The notes: generated by a model not told the origin, from the sequence alone. Numbered from the stretch's first letter, positions 25,601-35,083 are shown. The stretch: DNA of 64,000 nt from an uncultured Flavobacteriales bacterium (GCA_913062955.1 CAJXZP010000009.1:25088-89087); one strand, 5' to 3'. Program-made: numbers and translations.

Positions 25601-27547
25601 GATCCGCCTTTGTCGGGTTCCAACCCCATTCAAAATATTACAGCTCCAGGTACCTATTCTTGTTCTATTGTTTCTTGTGGGATTACCACCACGGCAAGTA
25701 TTACCATCCATTCGGGAAATCCGGCCGCTCAAATAATGCCTACGGGGGTTTTATGTGCCGATTCTTCGGTTGTTTTAATGGGGCCATCCGGAATGGTGAG
25801 TTACTCTTGGTTACCATCTAACGATACTACTCAAAATATTACAGTAGACAGTTCAGGGATCTTTACCTTAAGTATTGTGGATGCCAATGGATGTGCGGGT
25901 ACCTCGCCTCCCTTTACGGTAAATACGATTCATGTGAATACGGGGTTAACCCAAAGTGGTTATGGGTTCTGTGATGGAGACTCTCTTCAATTACAAGCGG
26001 ATACCAGTTTGTCCTCCTTCTTCTGGTTGCCCGGGGGAGATACCACCTCCGGAATTAGTATAACCCAACCCGGTAGTTATTCATTGAATGTAACCGATTC
26101 CAATGGGTGTGTCAGTATTGGCTGGCCTTTTAATGTCAATCAATCCGCTTCCAGCTTACCCGTTTTACAAACAGGTGATAGTGTGATTTGTGTGAACGAT
26201 ACGGTTGTTTTGAGTCCCGTAGTTCAAGGGTATAGTTCGTACTTATGGATGCCCGGAAATAGTACCTCCCCAAACTTAGAAGTGACCCAGTCCGGTACGT
26301 ATATTTTAGCGGTGTCCGATTCTATGGGGTGTCAACTGGAATCAGACTCCTTTCAAATTACCGTTTTAGATTTACCTATTTCCAGTTTTAATGTGAACGG
26401 TGTTTTATGTGAAGATTCTACTTTACAATTGCAAGGGGTAGCTGGATTGAATCACTATACTTGGTTACCTAATAATGAAAGTACCCCTAATATTACGGTG
26501 TCAAGTCCGGGTACTTATATATTAGTGGTAACGGATACCAATGGGTGTAAGAGTCTTCCTTTTTCGTTCTTGGTGGATGAAATCCGTGTCCCTGCATCCA
26601 TTTCTAATACCGTGTTCGGATTTTGTTATGGCGATAGTTTAGTATTGAATGCGAATCCTGGAATGGCAAGCTATTACTGGTCTCCTTCAGGCGAAATTAC
26701 GAACTCCATAGTCGTTGTAGAAACCGAAGAGATTACCCTTACGGTTACCGATACCAATGGATGTAAAGGAAATGTGGGTCCTGTTCAAATAATTCAATCT
26801 GAATTGATGACTCAAATTAATGTGAATGGTAACGAACGGATTTGTGAAGGAGATACCGTCATTGTTTCTGCCGCAAATACCAATTATGCGAGTTACCATT
26901 GGAAACCTAGTAATTCAACAACTCAAGAAATTTGGGTGACCGAATCAGGAACGGTTTGGCTAGAAGCGGTGGATAGTATTGGATGTATTATTACCTCGGA
27001 CTCTATTCAAATTGAAGTGGTCGAAAATAATTTGCAAATCCCTAGCGTATCGGCCGATTCGTTAGTTTGTTCGGGAACCTCCGTTACTTTTGTTGCGGAG
27101 GCGGGTACCGATTCCATTTATTGGTATACCTCCATGGGTGCTTCATCTTTCTTTGTTGGCGATATATGGGTGAATACTATTACAGGTAATACCGTGTATT
27201 ATTTGCAAACGATTTCGGAACCTTGTAAAAGTGAATTTTCCTCCATTATAGTTCTTGCCGAAGACTGTGAGAAACCAACGGTCTCCAATGTTTTTACTCC
27301 AAATGGGGATGGAGTACATGACTATTGGTATATTGAAATTACCGGAGCCACGTGTTACCACGTAGATATTTATAATCGTTGGGGAATGTTATTGTATACC
27401 CTAGAATCGCAAAGCGAACAATGGGATGGAACCGTTGAGAATTCCAATATGGATGCCTCAGATGGGACGTATTATTACATTTTGAATTACTGTGATTATC
27501 GTTTTCAAGAGTATAGCCAAACGGGATATATTACTTTAATTCGATAA
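22652..27547 (+). CDS. giant secreted SBBP-repeat protein with gliding-type C-terminal domain (TTG start)
   Basis: The 1631-residue protein has a TTG start at 22652; no in-frame ATG precedes the signal-peptide sequence (MRKNSSLLFAIISYFAVTIF...LSAQ). Residues about 35-430 hold SBBP-type repeats, such as DALGNVYVTGYFSGTAYFG, expected to form a beta-propeller. The following 1000 residues are a chain of about 80-residue Ig-like units with recurring patterns like GTYILVVTDTNGC and LCADSSVVL. The last 85 residues are the gliding-motility-associated (type B) T9SS domain, recognisable by NVFTPNGDGVHDYW, IYNRWGMLLY and GTYYYILNY. It is probably a surface adhesin or structural protein; its ligand is unknown. 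It converges with the GH3 gene only 5 bp away. Confidence 0.87.
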   Translation: MRKNSSLLFAIISYFAVTIFLFIGTPLSAQYWLQKAGGITIDEAADVALDPLNNAYTVGYFTGQAFFGGSVITAVGATDVFVSKTDNSGNFAWMVRAGGSESDKAEAVAVDALGNVYVTGYFSGTAYFGTNSLISSGLQDVYVAKYNTSGVLQWVTQAGGSASDIGFGIDVNNLGEVFLTGSFKSTATFGMHSVTAANATSDIFIAKLDTSGVFEWVKSGTGNYPNRGRSLGTDNFGNVYVTGQFSDTIIFDQVHNNQSQNIIFLVKLDSNGVEKWFTTMDGAISNVVNDMAVDGSGNLFVTGDFSGILSVYDINTGVSSAISSTFTHSIFTAKYDSSGLWVQKGAVGSNNPISAKSIANDAAGNFYIGGYFECDFTEFSNSYGAANFLSVGSKDVFVAKFNANGSWDYSRNIGGSYEDVCYGIDVSSSGEIHAAGSFSGDLHIPISANFSATNLSFWTTAGCGLSNNYCGDSAYGSYKTLSAQGNKDFFIINGFDPNREPFDFYIRSGTSCVKDLIPVCIENCADTVRGCGSVTLTVNTEICTSIAPVMGYHWNGWNSSSLMLTVVSSGWNYLEVKHPDLCFIQTDSIYVVIDTLPSLPYISDGKHFNHMELVTEPVHLCTPDTTMLTGGGFSLSDTYWWTGPGIAAGVYDSNIIVSMEGTYSFHVLSPMGCSISNTVLVKENLPLPPFNLQMLMSDTVTVCFPDPFTVQLYDSVSNPSAAPGCLTTNIFAGSSLWGSDSGLVYQTFCDAYANFEVDSSGLYTIYDTTIRENYCYQDTHTVFQSVYVQVYPKPVVLPFPITLVGNAIICPGGTNELNASGAPNYEWFGTGVNGNSDSTIFVSNPGIYRVQSTVIDTNSFGCIGQVVISESINISLKIQPTITTTDYIICPGSSVTLSSSEPIGNAWEGPNGPIPGGSTVSVSDPGSYFSVVNDADSCGLVSNTITLYHYTTPKLVAIGDTVLCPGATTLLFVQANSSAIITWDPPLSGSNPIQNITAPGTYSCSIVSCGITTTASITIHSGNPAAQIMPTGVLCADSSVVLMGPSGMVSYSWLPSNDTTQNITVDSSGIFTLSIVDANGCAGTSPPFTVNTIHVNTGLTQSGYGFCDGDSLQLQADTSLSSFFWLPGGDTTSGISITQPGSYSLNVTDSNGCVSIGWPFNVNQSASSLPVLQTGDSVICVNDTVVLSPVVQGYSSYLWMPGNSTSPNLEVTQSGTYILAVSDSMGCQLESDSFQITVLDLPISSFNVNGVLCEDSTLQLQGVAGLNHYTWLPNNESTPNITVSSPGTYILVVTDTNGCKSLPFSFLVDEIRVPASISNTVFGFCYGDSLVLNANPGMASYYWSPSGEITNSIVVVETEEITLTVTDTNGCKGNVGPVQIIQSELMTQINVNGNERICEGDTVIVSAANTNYASYHWKPSNSTTQEIWVTESGTVWLEAVDSIGCIITSDSIQIEVVENNLQIPSVSADSLVCSGTSVTFVAEAGTDSIYWYTSMGASSFFVGDIWVNTITGNTVYYLQTISEPCKSEFSSIIVLAEDCEKPTVSNVFTPNGDGVHDYWYIEITGATCYHVDIYNRWGMLLYTLESQSEQWDGTVENSNMDASDGTYYYILNYCDYRFQEYSQTGYITLIR

Positions 27548-27552
27548 GTGGT

Positions 27553-29049
27553 TTAGTCAATAAATGGAAGTAGCTCATCGGCTAAGTCTCTGTTATTGGC
27601 CAAACGAGGAATCTTGTTTTGCCCACCCAATTTACCTCTCGATTTCATCATGTGCATAAACCCATCTTTTTTGATAAGGGTTACTTTCAGCGGAGTGAGA
27701 ATGTTGCCTGTAATTAAATCCTTATAGTAAGGATTCTTGCCTTGTAAAGTTTGATCCAGCTTTAATCGGAAGGCATCCATATTTGCAGGCAATCGGTCAA
27801 ATTCAATAAACCACTCATGGTAGGGTAAACCATCTGTAGGTTTTATTTGTGGTGCCAGGTGGAACTCACGTACCTCCATATCAAATTGAGGCATAATTTC
27901 TTGCAAAGCACTTTCTACTTCGGCTGCAATAACGTGTTCGCCAAAAGCAGAAGTAAAATGTTTAATTCTACCCGTAACTTTAATACGGTAAGGTTGCAAA
28001 CAAACAAACTCCACGGTATCGCCAATATTATATCCCCAAAGGCCCGCATTGGTATTTAAAATCAGTACATAGTTCACACCCAATTTCACATCTTTCAAGG
28101 AAATTCGAGTCGGGTTTTCATCCTGGAATTCGCTGACTGCAATAAACTCGAAAAATATTCCGGCATTAATATTTAGCAATAAACCCGGTTCGGTTTGCGT
28201 GTCTTGAAAGGCAATAAACCCTTCCGAAGCAGGATAGGTTTCAATGGAAGCAATGGTTTTTCCAATGAGTTTTTTAAAGATGGCTTCGTAGGGTTGGTAA
28301 TTTACCCCGCCATGCATAAACAATGAGAAATTTGGAAAAATATCGGCTATGGTATCTTTACCTGATTTGGCAATTAGCCGTTCAAAATACATCTGTACCC
28401 AAGAAGGAATCCCACCGATTAAACGTAAGTCTTCGGGTAACGTTTCTTCTACAATAGTATCTACTTTGGTTTCCCAATCGTCTATCAAGTTGGTTTCCCA
28501 AGAAGGAAGACGGTTCTTTTGAAGGTAGGATGGAACCCAATGAGCCGTGATGCCCGATAATCTACCTAGAGGCACCCCATTGAGGTCGTTTAACTCCGGA
28601 CTTCCTTGTAAAAAAATCATTTTTCCGTCAATGAAGTCCGCTTTCCCAGTTTCGTTGACATAACACAACAAAGCCAGTTTGGCCGCGTCCACATGATGGG
28701 CGACCGATTCGTTTGAAATAGGAATGTATTTAGCTCCAGAGGTAGTTCCTGAAGTTTTGCAGAAATAGGCCGGTTTCCCGGGCCAAATAATATCCGATTT
28801 GCCTTCTACTACTTGATCGATATACGAGCGTAAACCTTCGTAATCTCGCACCGGTACGTGCTTTTTGAAATCTTCGTAGGATTTAATAATGGCAAAACGA
28901 TGATCTTTCCCAAACTGGGTGTTTTCAGCTTGATCAATCAAGTTTCGGAAAGTTTTATCTTGCCAATGAATAGGTTCGTCCACCGTATCGCGGAGTCGAT
29001 TAACTAAAATACTTGCGTAAAATTTTCCAAAAACAGATTTTAAACCCAT
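27553..29049 (-). CDS. GH3-family acyl-adenylating protein
   Basis: GH3 proteins, best known in plants as acyl-acid amido synthetases conjugating auxin or jasmonate to amino acids, belong to the ANL adenylating superfamily. The 498-residue product shows the family ATP-binding signature FCKTSGTTSGAKYIPIS, the PAYFC...FMHGGVNYQPY region, the TYPASEGFIAFQ motif and NIGDTVEFV with the acidic residue typical of adenylate binding. The C-terminal KVTGRIKHFTSAFGEH precedes the small domain. Bacterial members have no established substrate. It is monocistronic on the minus strand inside a run of secreted-protein genes and has no signal peptide, so it is cytosolic. Confidence 0.88.
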   Translation of the reverse strand: MGLKSVFGKFYASILVNRLRDTVDEPIHWQDKTFRNLIDQAENTQFGKDHRFAIIKSYEDFKKHVPVRDYEGLRSYIDQVVEGKSDIIWPGKPAYFCKTSGTTSGAKYIPISNESVAHHVDAAKLALLCYVNETGKADFIDGKMIFLQGSPELNDLNGVPLGRLSGITAHWVPSYLQKNRLPSWETNLIDDWETKVDTIVEETLPEDLRLIGGIPSWVQMYFERLIAKSGKDTIADIFPNFSLFMHGGVNYQPYEAIFKKLIGKTIASIETYPASEGFIAFQDTQTEPGLLLNINAGIFFEFIAVSEFQDENPTRISLKDVKLGVNYVLILNTNAGLWGYNIGDTVEFVCLQPYRIKVTGRIKHFTSAFGEHVIAAEVESALQEIMPQFDMEVREFHLAPQIKPTDGLPYHEWFIEFDRLPANMDAFRLKLDQTLQGKNPYYKDLITGNILTPLKVTLIKKDGFMHMMKSRGKLGGQNKIPRLANNRDLADELLPFID

Positions 29050-29122
29050 GCGGACAAACCTAGTAATTATTTAGGATCTAATATATATATATATTACTGA
29101 TCTTTTTTTGGAATGGAATTTA

Positions 29123-29130
29123 TATATTTG
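29123..29130 (+). promoter_or_regulatory. putative -7 promoter element for the S8 protease operon
   Basis: TATATTTG fits TAnnTTTG exactly, 35 bp before the ATG at 29166. The upstream region is T-rich but has no TTG at the ideal spacing. Confidence 0.5.
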
Positions 29131-29165
29131 GATACTCTATTTATTATTATACTAATGTTTTAACC

Positions 29166-32100
29166 ATGAAAATCAACCTCAATTTACCCAAACTTATATT
29201 TTGTTTTTTCTTACTTTCATCAAGTCAATTTGTAATGTCTCAGTCATTTATAAACGAAGCTTGGTCTATTAAGGAAGGGACTCCGTCCCTTAATTTCGAT
29301 TACTCTAAAACGCTGATAACCAATCAGGGTGATGTTTTAGTGATTGGAAATACGATTACCTCCAATGAGGGCGTAAATGTACTTTTGGTGAAATATGACA
29401 AAGAAGGGACTGTTCTTTGGAGTGAAAATTTTGATGGGCCTAGTTCGGGAGACGATTATGGAACAAGTATTAGAATAGATCTAAATGGAGACATACTGGT
29501 TTCGGCAGCCACTTTCAATACAGTAAACAATAGCTATGATTTCTTTATTTTTAAGCTAAATGATTCCGGGCAGGTTATTTGGGATTTTCAATATGATGCG
29601 TTCCAATTGGATGATATACCGAGTGATATAGGTGATTGTGGTAACGGAAATGTTATAATAACGGGAACCAGTGTTTCGCCTCAAACTGGCTATGATTTTT
29701 TTACAATTATGTTGAGTACAAATGGTCAATTACTATGGACTGACAGATATGACTTTATGAGTGGTGTAGATGGTGCCGTTTCATTAACTGTAAATGGACC
29801 TGGTGAATATGTAGTAATTGGAGGTAGTCAGGAATCTAGTCAGGATTTTGAAGTGGCCATGATGGTTTATAATGACTACGGACAACGATCAAATGTATTT
29901 AGATATGGAGGAGTAAATTTTTACGAAGCCACAGACATGGTGAATGATGCTAGCGGAAACATATATATTACGGGTTATGCAGATAATGGCAGCGGTGATT
30001 ATGACTACAAAACAATAAAGCTGGATAGATTCTTAAATTTAATTTGGAGCGTAATGCATGACGAAACTGGAGGAAAAGATGTAGCCTCAGGTATAGTGGT
30101 GGATGCCTCTCAAAATGTTTATGTTACGGGTACTGTATCTACTAATGGTAGCGCTAAAGAAATGCGAACTTTAAAGTATGATGTTAATGGGAATATAGTT
30201 TGGAGTCAGCGTTCGGACTTAAATAAAGACAATCTGTTTGTTTCTGGAAAAAGTATTTGTTTAGGTAATGCTGAATTGGGCGTACTGGCCGAGGTGGTTG
30301 ACCCTGTAAACGGTGAGAAACAATGTTTAACCACCGTTTATGGTACGGATGGAGTTGTAAAATGGGATAGAAAATTTGATTTCACCAAAGAAGAAGTACC
30401 TCTTCAAATTGGTAATTATGCAAACACATATACGGTAACTGGACTTTCGGGGTTTTCAGGAACTGAGTATTTTGTATTAAACTATGCGAGCTATAGAAAG
30501 CCAAATTTGGTAGTCGCTGGAGGTTCTGGTTTATCCGATTTTATTGGCAATGAACTGATAGTGGATTTTACCTCCAAGGATATTGACATTACTAACATAG
30601 ATGATGATAAACTGGGGTTTGGCTCGTTGGATAAATTTATAAGCCCGGCAGCCATGGCGGATATTCAAAGTAGGTTGGGAGAAATTGTGGATTTAAGTGC
30701 ATGTAAAGTAACACGCGGATTTTCGGGGTTAAAATCATACCACACTATTTCAAGAACACGGTTTGGAACTGAAATAAGTATCCCTCATTTTTGGTCAACT
30801 CTTGTTCTTAATTTCCCTGTAGGGACAAACCTAACGGCAGTTTCGTCTAGTTTAGAGTCCTCTCCTTATGTAAATAATACAGAGCTAAATAGCGTTTTAA
30901 CTTTAAACTCTACGCCCAACGATGGTTGGTATAACCAACAGCATTCTCTTCAAAGTACATTATTTCCACTAGGACATATTAATGTAGAAGGAGCATGGGA
31001 CTTGGCTACTGGACAAGACTATGTGAAAGTAGGTGTGGTGGATGCTGGGGTTAACAAGAATCATGAAGATTTTCAGGTAAATGGGGTAAGCCGTGTGGTG
31101 GGTGGATACAACCATGGAGATGGACGTGCTTCTGATTATGTTAATGACATTTGGGATCCTACTGGGCATGGAACTAAAGTAACAGGTATAATTGGGGCTA
31201 ATAGAGATAACAGTATTGGAGTAGCAGGTATAGCTGGTGGAGGCGGAGGATTGGGCAATGGGGTGAGTTTGTATAATTTGAGAGGGGCTAGTGTTAATGA
31301 CGTGGAGATAATTACAACCACAGCAGCAGCAGAGTGTCTTTTGCATGGAGCAACGGATGTGAATACGCTAGTAAGTAGTTATCAGGGGTTTGTGGGTTAT
31401 GGATTGGGTTTACATGCCATGAACCATAGTTATGGAGGAATAACCACTGGTAATCCCAACAATATATTAGAAGGTGCTTTACGTTTTGCTTTCCGAAATG
31501 GGGTAGTAAATGTGGCTGCCCGTGGTAATACAGCGAATAACCCCAACTCATATCCGCAATATCCAGCTAGCTTTGAGGATCATTTGGTAATTACTGTAGG
31601 CGGAACCGATTATAAAGGAGAATATTGGCCAGGGGCAGCCATAGATCATGGGGTGGATGTAGCCGCACCTGCTCAACAAACGCATCCGGGGACTGGTGCA
31701 GCATTGATTTATTCAACCACTGGAACGGGTGATAATTTGCAGACTAATATTTACCTTCCCTTTGGAGCCACATCGGCTGCAGCGCCCCATGCTACGGGAG
31801 TGGCGGCATTAATGCTGTCGTATGTAAATCAAACGGGGTGTAGAAGTAATTTAAGTGTAGAAGATATAGAGTATATACTAGAGGCAACCGCCAAAGATGT
31901 GGTAGCAAGTCCGGCAAGTTTTGGTTATGATGCATATACGGGATTTGGTTTGTTAAATGCCAAAGCTGCATTGGAAGCCATTGAAATGCCTCGGTACCGG
32001 ATCAAACATGTTAGTAGTTATACCACTAAACAAAATATTATGAATTCTATAGATCAGGAAACGGGTTGGACTAATCGTTTTTTTGATTTTGATAAAGGAC

Positions 32101-32759
32101 CGTTTAGTCATATACCCAATGGGTCGCATCCATCAAAGTGGTATAAAGTGAGTATGTTGGTTCAAGCTAGCTTAGAGCCTAATGAAGTGGTAATTGATCA
32201 ATGGTTACGGTTAAGCGGAACCAATCTGTATCCTACCAAACATGGGGCTAACCATCATATTTTTAACGTACGTGGGGTACAGTCATATAATTATATAGCC
32301 AGTGGTAATGAAGCTATAATTGAAGGTTATGTGTATGAGGTGGATCTAGGAAACGGAACAACGGTATGGTTTCCTGAAGAGTTGAATGATGATTTGCCTA
32401 TAGAGTTAGGTTTTTCGTTGTATACCGAAAATACCAGTGCCACCACATATACTTATCCATGTTTATCTCCGTTGGGTGTAGAAACCGTAGAAGCGCCCAC
32501 ATTGGATGCCTTATTGTATCCTAACCCAGTCTCTCAGAATTTCACCCAATTAAAATATACCTTACCTTCAAATGCCAAGGTTGTGATTCAAATACAGGAT
32601 CTCTCGGGTAGGGTGGTGCAAACGGTGTTGTCTGAAAACCAAAGAAAGGGCGTTAATTTTGTTCATATTCCTTTAAATTCTATTTCAAGTGGTGTATATT
32701 TAGTTCATTTAATAGCCGGTACACATGCCGAAACCTTTAAACTGATCAAAACTAACTAG
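29166..32759 (+). CDS. secreted subtilisin-like (S8) serine protease with SBBP-like N-terminus and T9SS domain
   Basis: The 1197-residue protein begins with a signal peptide ending in FVMSQ. Residues about 40-440 resemble SBBP/propeller repeats (VDASQNVYVTGTVSTNG and similar). The S8 catalytic domain spans about 600-940: the aspartate in VGVVDAGVNKNHEDF, the histidine in DPTGHGTKVTGIIGA and the serine in FGATSAAAPHATGVAALML, so the triad is intact. A further roughly 130-residue beta-rich domain precedes the T9SS type A sorting domain (LYPNPVSQNFTQLKY, IQIQDLSGRVV, VYLVHLIAG). It should be a surface or extracellular protease. The next gene starts 1 bp after its stop, indicating an operon with the ELWxxDGT protein. 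Confidence 0.9.
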   Translation: MKINLNLPKLIFCFFLLSSSQFVMSQSFINEAWSIKEGTPSLNFDYSKTLITNQGDVLVIGNTITSNEGVNVLLVKYDKEGTVLWSENFDGPSSGDDYGTSIRIDLNGDILVSAATFNTVNNSYDFFIFKLNDSGQVIWDFQYDAFQLDDIPSDIGDCGNGNVIITGTSVSPQTGYDFFTIMLSTNGQLLWTDRYDFMSGVDGAVSLTVNGPGEYVVIGGSQESSQDFEVAMMVYNDYGQRSNVFRYGGVNFYEATDMVNDASGNIYITGYADNGSGDYDYKTIKLDRFLNLIWSVMHDETGGKDVASGIVVDASQNVYVTGTVSTNGSAKEMRTLKYDVNGNIVWSQRSDLNKDNLFVSGKSICLGNAELGVLAEVVDPVNGEKQCLTTVYGTDGVVKWDRKFDFTKEEVPLQIGNYANTYTVTGLSGFSGTEYFVLNYASYRKPNLVVAGGSGLSDFIGNELIVDFTSKDIDITNIDDDKLGFGSLDKFISPAAMADIQSRLGEIVDLSACKVTRGFSGLKSYHTISRTRFGTEISIPHFWSTLVLNFPVGTNLTAVSSSLESSPYVNNTELNSVLTLNSTPNDGWYNQQHSLQSTLFPLGHINVEGAWDLATGQDYVKVGVVDAGVNKNHEDFQVNGVSRVVGGYNHGDGRASDYVNDIWDPTGHGTKVTGIIGANRDNSIGVAGIAGGGGGLGNGVSLYNLRGASVNDVEIITTTAAAECLLHGATDVNTLVSSYQGFVGYGLGLHAMNHSYGGITTGNPNNILEGALRFAFRNGVVNVAARGNTANNPNSYPQYPASFEDHLVITVGGTDYKGEYWPGAAIDHGVDVAAPAQQTHPGTGAALIYSTTGTGDNLQTNIYLPFGATSAAAPHATGVAALMLSYVNQTGCRSNLSVEDIEYILEATAKDVVASPASFGYDAYTGFGLLNAKAALEAIEMPRYRIKHVSSYTTKQNIMNSIDQETGWTNRFFDFDKGPFSHIPNGSHPSKWYKVSMLVQASLEPNEVVIDQWLRLSGTNLYPTKHGANHHIFNVRGVQSYNYIASGNEAIIEGYVYEVDLGNGTTVWFPEELNDDLPIELGFSLYTENTSATTYTYPCLSPLGVETVEAPTLDALLYPNPVSQNFTQLKYTLPSNAKVVIQIQDLSGRVVQTVLSENQRKGVNFVHIPLNSISSGVYLVHLIAGTHAETFKLIKTN

Positions 32760-32760
32760 A

Positions 32761-34494
32761 ATGAAAGCACTAATTTTAAAATTGGGGTTAATTGTTATTT
32801 ATGTGATGATTAATATAAGTACTCAAGCTCAAGCACCTTTTGTGATTGAGTTGGTAAAAGACATTAACCCCACTGGAGACTCACGATGTGGTGGCTTTTT
32901 GGAGTTGAACGGACTCGTATATTTTGTAGCAGATGATGGGGTGCATGGCACGGAGCTTTGGGTGAGTGACGGAACGGAAATGGGCACCTATATGGTGAAA
33001 GATATTAACCCTTCGGATAAAGGGAACATCTTTGATTTTCAAGTTTTGAATGGGAAATTATTATTTAAAGCAGTTGATGCGTTACATGGTGGTGAATGGT
33101 GGGTGAGTGACGGAACCGAAGCAGGAACAACGTTACTGAAAGATATAAATACCTTACCTCCACCATCGTTTGAAAGTAGTACGTCCATTATATCCATTGG
33201 TATGTATAACAATGAATTGTATTTTACAGCCAATGATGGTATCCATGGTTTAGAAACATGGAAAACAGATGGAACCACAGCAGGAACTCAAATGGTGGCC
33301 GATTTAAGTCCAGTGCCGTGGAGCATGGCTGTTGCGGGGTCTATTATTCAAATAAATGGAATGGAATACCATGATAAGTTTTATTATATGGCAAATGATA
33401 GTGTCCATGGGTTTGAGTTGTGGGTGTTAGACTCTACTAATGCGACCCCACGGATGCTAAAAGATATTTATCCAGGGGAGGAAGATTCAAGGCCGTTTTT
33501 TTTAGCGGTGTATAACGATGTATTGCTTTTTAGAGCTACCGATACCAATGGTCCAGAGCTTTGGGTAACGGACGGTACCGCTCAAGGGACACAACTGATG
33601 GCTGATATTGTTACCGGTCCTAGTGGAAATATAGATCAGGGAAGTAAGCCTTTTGGACCTCTGGTATATAAGGATTGGTTGTATTTTGGAACTTCAATAC
33701 CGGGTGTAGGTAGGCATTTTTTGTACAGAACACAAGGCGTGGTGGGTGACCCCGAAGAGGTGATACTTAATTCGCAACCTATATGGACTGGTAATGGTCG
33801 TAGTTATGTTTATAATGACAAGTTGTATTTTAATGGATATACGGATAGTACGGCTACAGAGCTATGGTGTTATACCGGTTCTCCGGGTTCAGATTCCTTA
33901 TTAATAGATATAGATACCTCTACTATTTGGAGTTTTGGTGGTACGTTGAGTAGTAGCCCAAGTCATTTTTTTGAGTTTAAAGAACATTTGTTTTTTAAAG
34001 CTTTTGTGTATAGTGGTTTTGGAAATCAAATATGGGTAACCAATAAAGAGCATGATTGGTTTACGTATTTAACAAGCAACACCACTATGATGTATGATCA
34101 AAGTGGGTTTGCTGATAAGCTAATTATGGGTGATTATGTTTATTTTCAAGGTAATCACGATGGGTATGGAGAAGAATTGTGGCGAATTAGGTACGACAGC
34201 ACTTTGCTGGGTACGGGTAATGATTTGGTGTATTTAAATAAAACATTAAAGGCTTTTCCAAATCCGAGTAAGGAAGGAGAAGTACAACTTAGTTTTACAC
34301 TACCCGAATCGGGAACGTATTCTATCCGAGTATATAATTTATCGGGTCAAGTAGTGCGTACGGTGCCTGAACAATCGGGTCTTGCTGGTGAGAATATACT
34401 AGAAATGGATCTGGAAAATTTAAATTCGGGTGTTTACATCATTGAACTAAGATCCAAATCATCATTTGGCCAGATCAAATTTGTACAGATGTAG
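32761..34494 (+). CDS. secreted ELWxxDGT-repeat protein with T9SS sorting domain
   Basis: The 577-residue protein has a signal peptide (about residues 1-24, ending in ISTQAQA) and at least six copies of the ELWVSDGTEMGT-type repeat (ELWVTDGTAQGT is another), each about 50-60 residues, as in hyalin-like ELWxxDGT proteins expected to form a propeller. The last 80 residues are a T9SS type A domain (FPNPSKEGEVQLSFTL, IRVYNLSGQVV, GVYIIELRS). The start is 1 bp downstream of the S8 protease stop, so both are exported together. The function is unknown; binding to surfaces or polysaccharides is possible. It converges with marC across a 10-bp gap. Confidence 0.88.
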   Translation: MKALILKLGLIVIYVMINISTQAQAPFVIELVKDINPTGDSRCGGFLELNGLVYFVADDGVHGTELWVSDGTEMGTYMVKDINPSDKGNIFDFQVLNGKLLFKAVDALHGGEWWVSDGTEAGTTLLKDINTLPPPSFESSTSIISIGMYNNELYFTANDGIHGLETWKTDGTTAGTQMVADLSPVPWSMAVAGSIIQINGMEYHDKFYYMANDSVHGFELWVLDSTNATPRMLKDIYPGEEDSRPFFLAVYNDVLLFRATDTNGPELWVTDGTAQGTQLMADIVTGPSGNIDQGSKPFGPLVYKDWLYFGTSIPGVGRHFLYRTQGVVGDPEEVILNSQPIWTGNGRSYVYNDKLYFNGYTDSTATELWCYTGSPGSDSLLIDIDTSTIWSFGGTLSSSPSHFFEFKEHLFFKAFVYSGFGNQIWVTNKEHDWFTYLTSNTTMMYDQSGFADKLIMGDYVYFQGNHDGYGEELWRIRYDSTLLGTGNDLVYLNKTLKAFPNPSKEGEVQLSFTLPESGTYSIRVYNLSGQVVRTVPEQSGLAGENILEMDLENLNSGVYIIELRSKSSFGQIKFVQM

Positions 34495-34504
34495 GTTGAT
34501 GTGA

Positions 34505-35083
34505 TTATTGATTCAATAATTGAGGGATATTTGACGCAAATAATTTTACCGCAATCGCTAATAATACGACTCCAAATATTTTACGGATAATTAAAATCCC
34601 ATTGTTACCCAATACCTTCTCAATTTTTTCGGATGATTTTAATACCAGAAAAACCACCACGATATTGATTAGAATGGCAATGACAATATTAATGGTTTCG
34701 TATTGTGATTTCAATGAAAGAATAGTGGTCAACGAACCGGCACCAGCAATAAGTGGGAATGCCAATGGAAATACCGCTGCTGAGTCTGGAGCATCTTCTT
34801 TAAATAAAGTAATTCCTAAAACCATTTCTAATGCCAACGCAAAAATGACAAATGCACCCGCTACGGCAAAGGAATAGACATCAATACCAATAATGCCGAG
34901 TATACTCTCTCCTACAAAAACAAAGGCAATCATTATCAGGGCCGAAACAATACTCGCCTTTTCCGATTGAATGTGTCCTACCTTTTGTCTAAGACTAATA
35001 ATTAACGGTATAGAACCGATGATATCTACTACCGCAAACAAAATCATGGTAGCAGGTAAGATTTGTTTGAAATCAATATTCAT
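34505..35083 (-). CDS. MarC-family integral membrane protein
   Basis: MarC-family proteins are six-helix inner-membrane proteins of unknown transport role, once linked to multiple antibiotic resistance by position in E. coli. The 192-residue product has about six hydrophobic helices and the family marks VDIIGSIPLIISLRQ near the start and FPLIAGAGSLTTILSL in the middle. The start ATG is 9 bp after the purN stop, so it is the second gene of a purN-marC operon. No substrate can be inferred. Confidence 0.9.
   Translation of the reverse strand: MNIDFKQILPATMILFAVVDIIGSIPLIISLRQKVGHIQSEKASIVSALIMIAFVFVGESILGIIGIDVYSFAVAGAFVIFALALEMVLGITLFKEDAPDSAAVFPLAFPLIAGAGSLTTILSLKSQYETINIVIAILINIVVVFLVLKSSEKIEKVLGNNGILIIRKIFGVVLLAIAVKLFASNIPQLLNQ

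Noticed and set aside
30969-31346. 125-residue minus-strand ORF
   Set aside because: Antisense to the S8 catalytic domain, whose Asp and His motifs are clear on the plus strand.
34602-34877. 91-residue plus-strand ORF
   Set aside because: Antisense to marC, whose membrane-helix pattern and motifs are clear on the minus strand.
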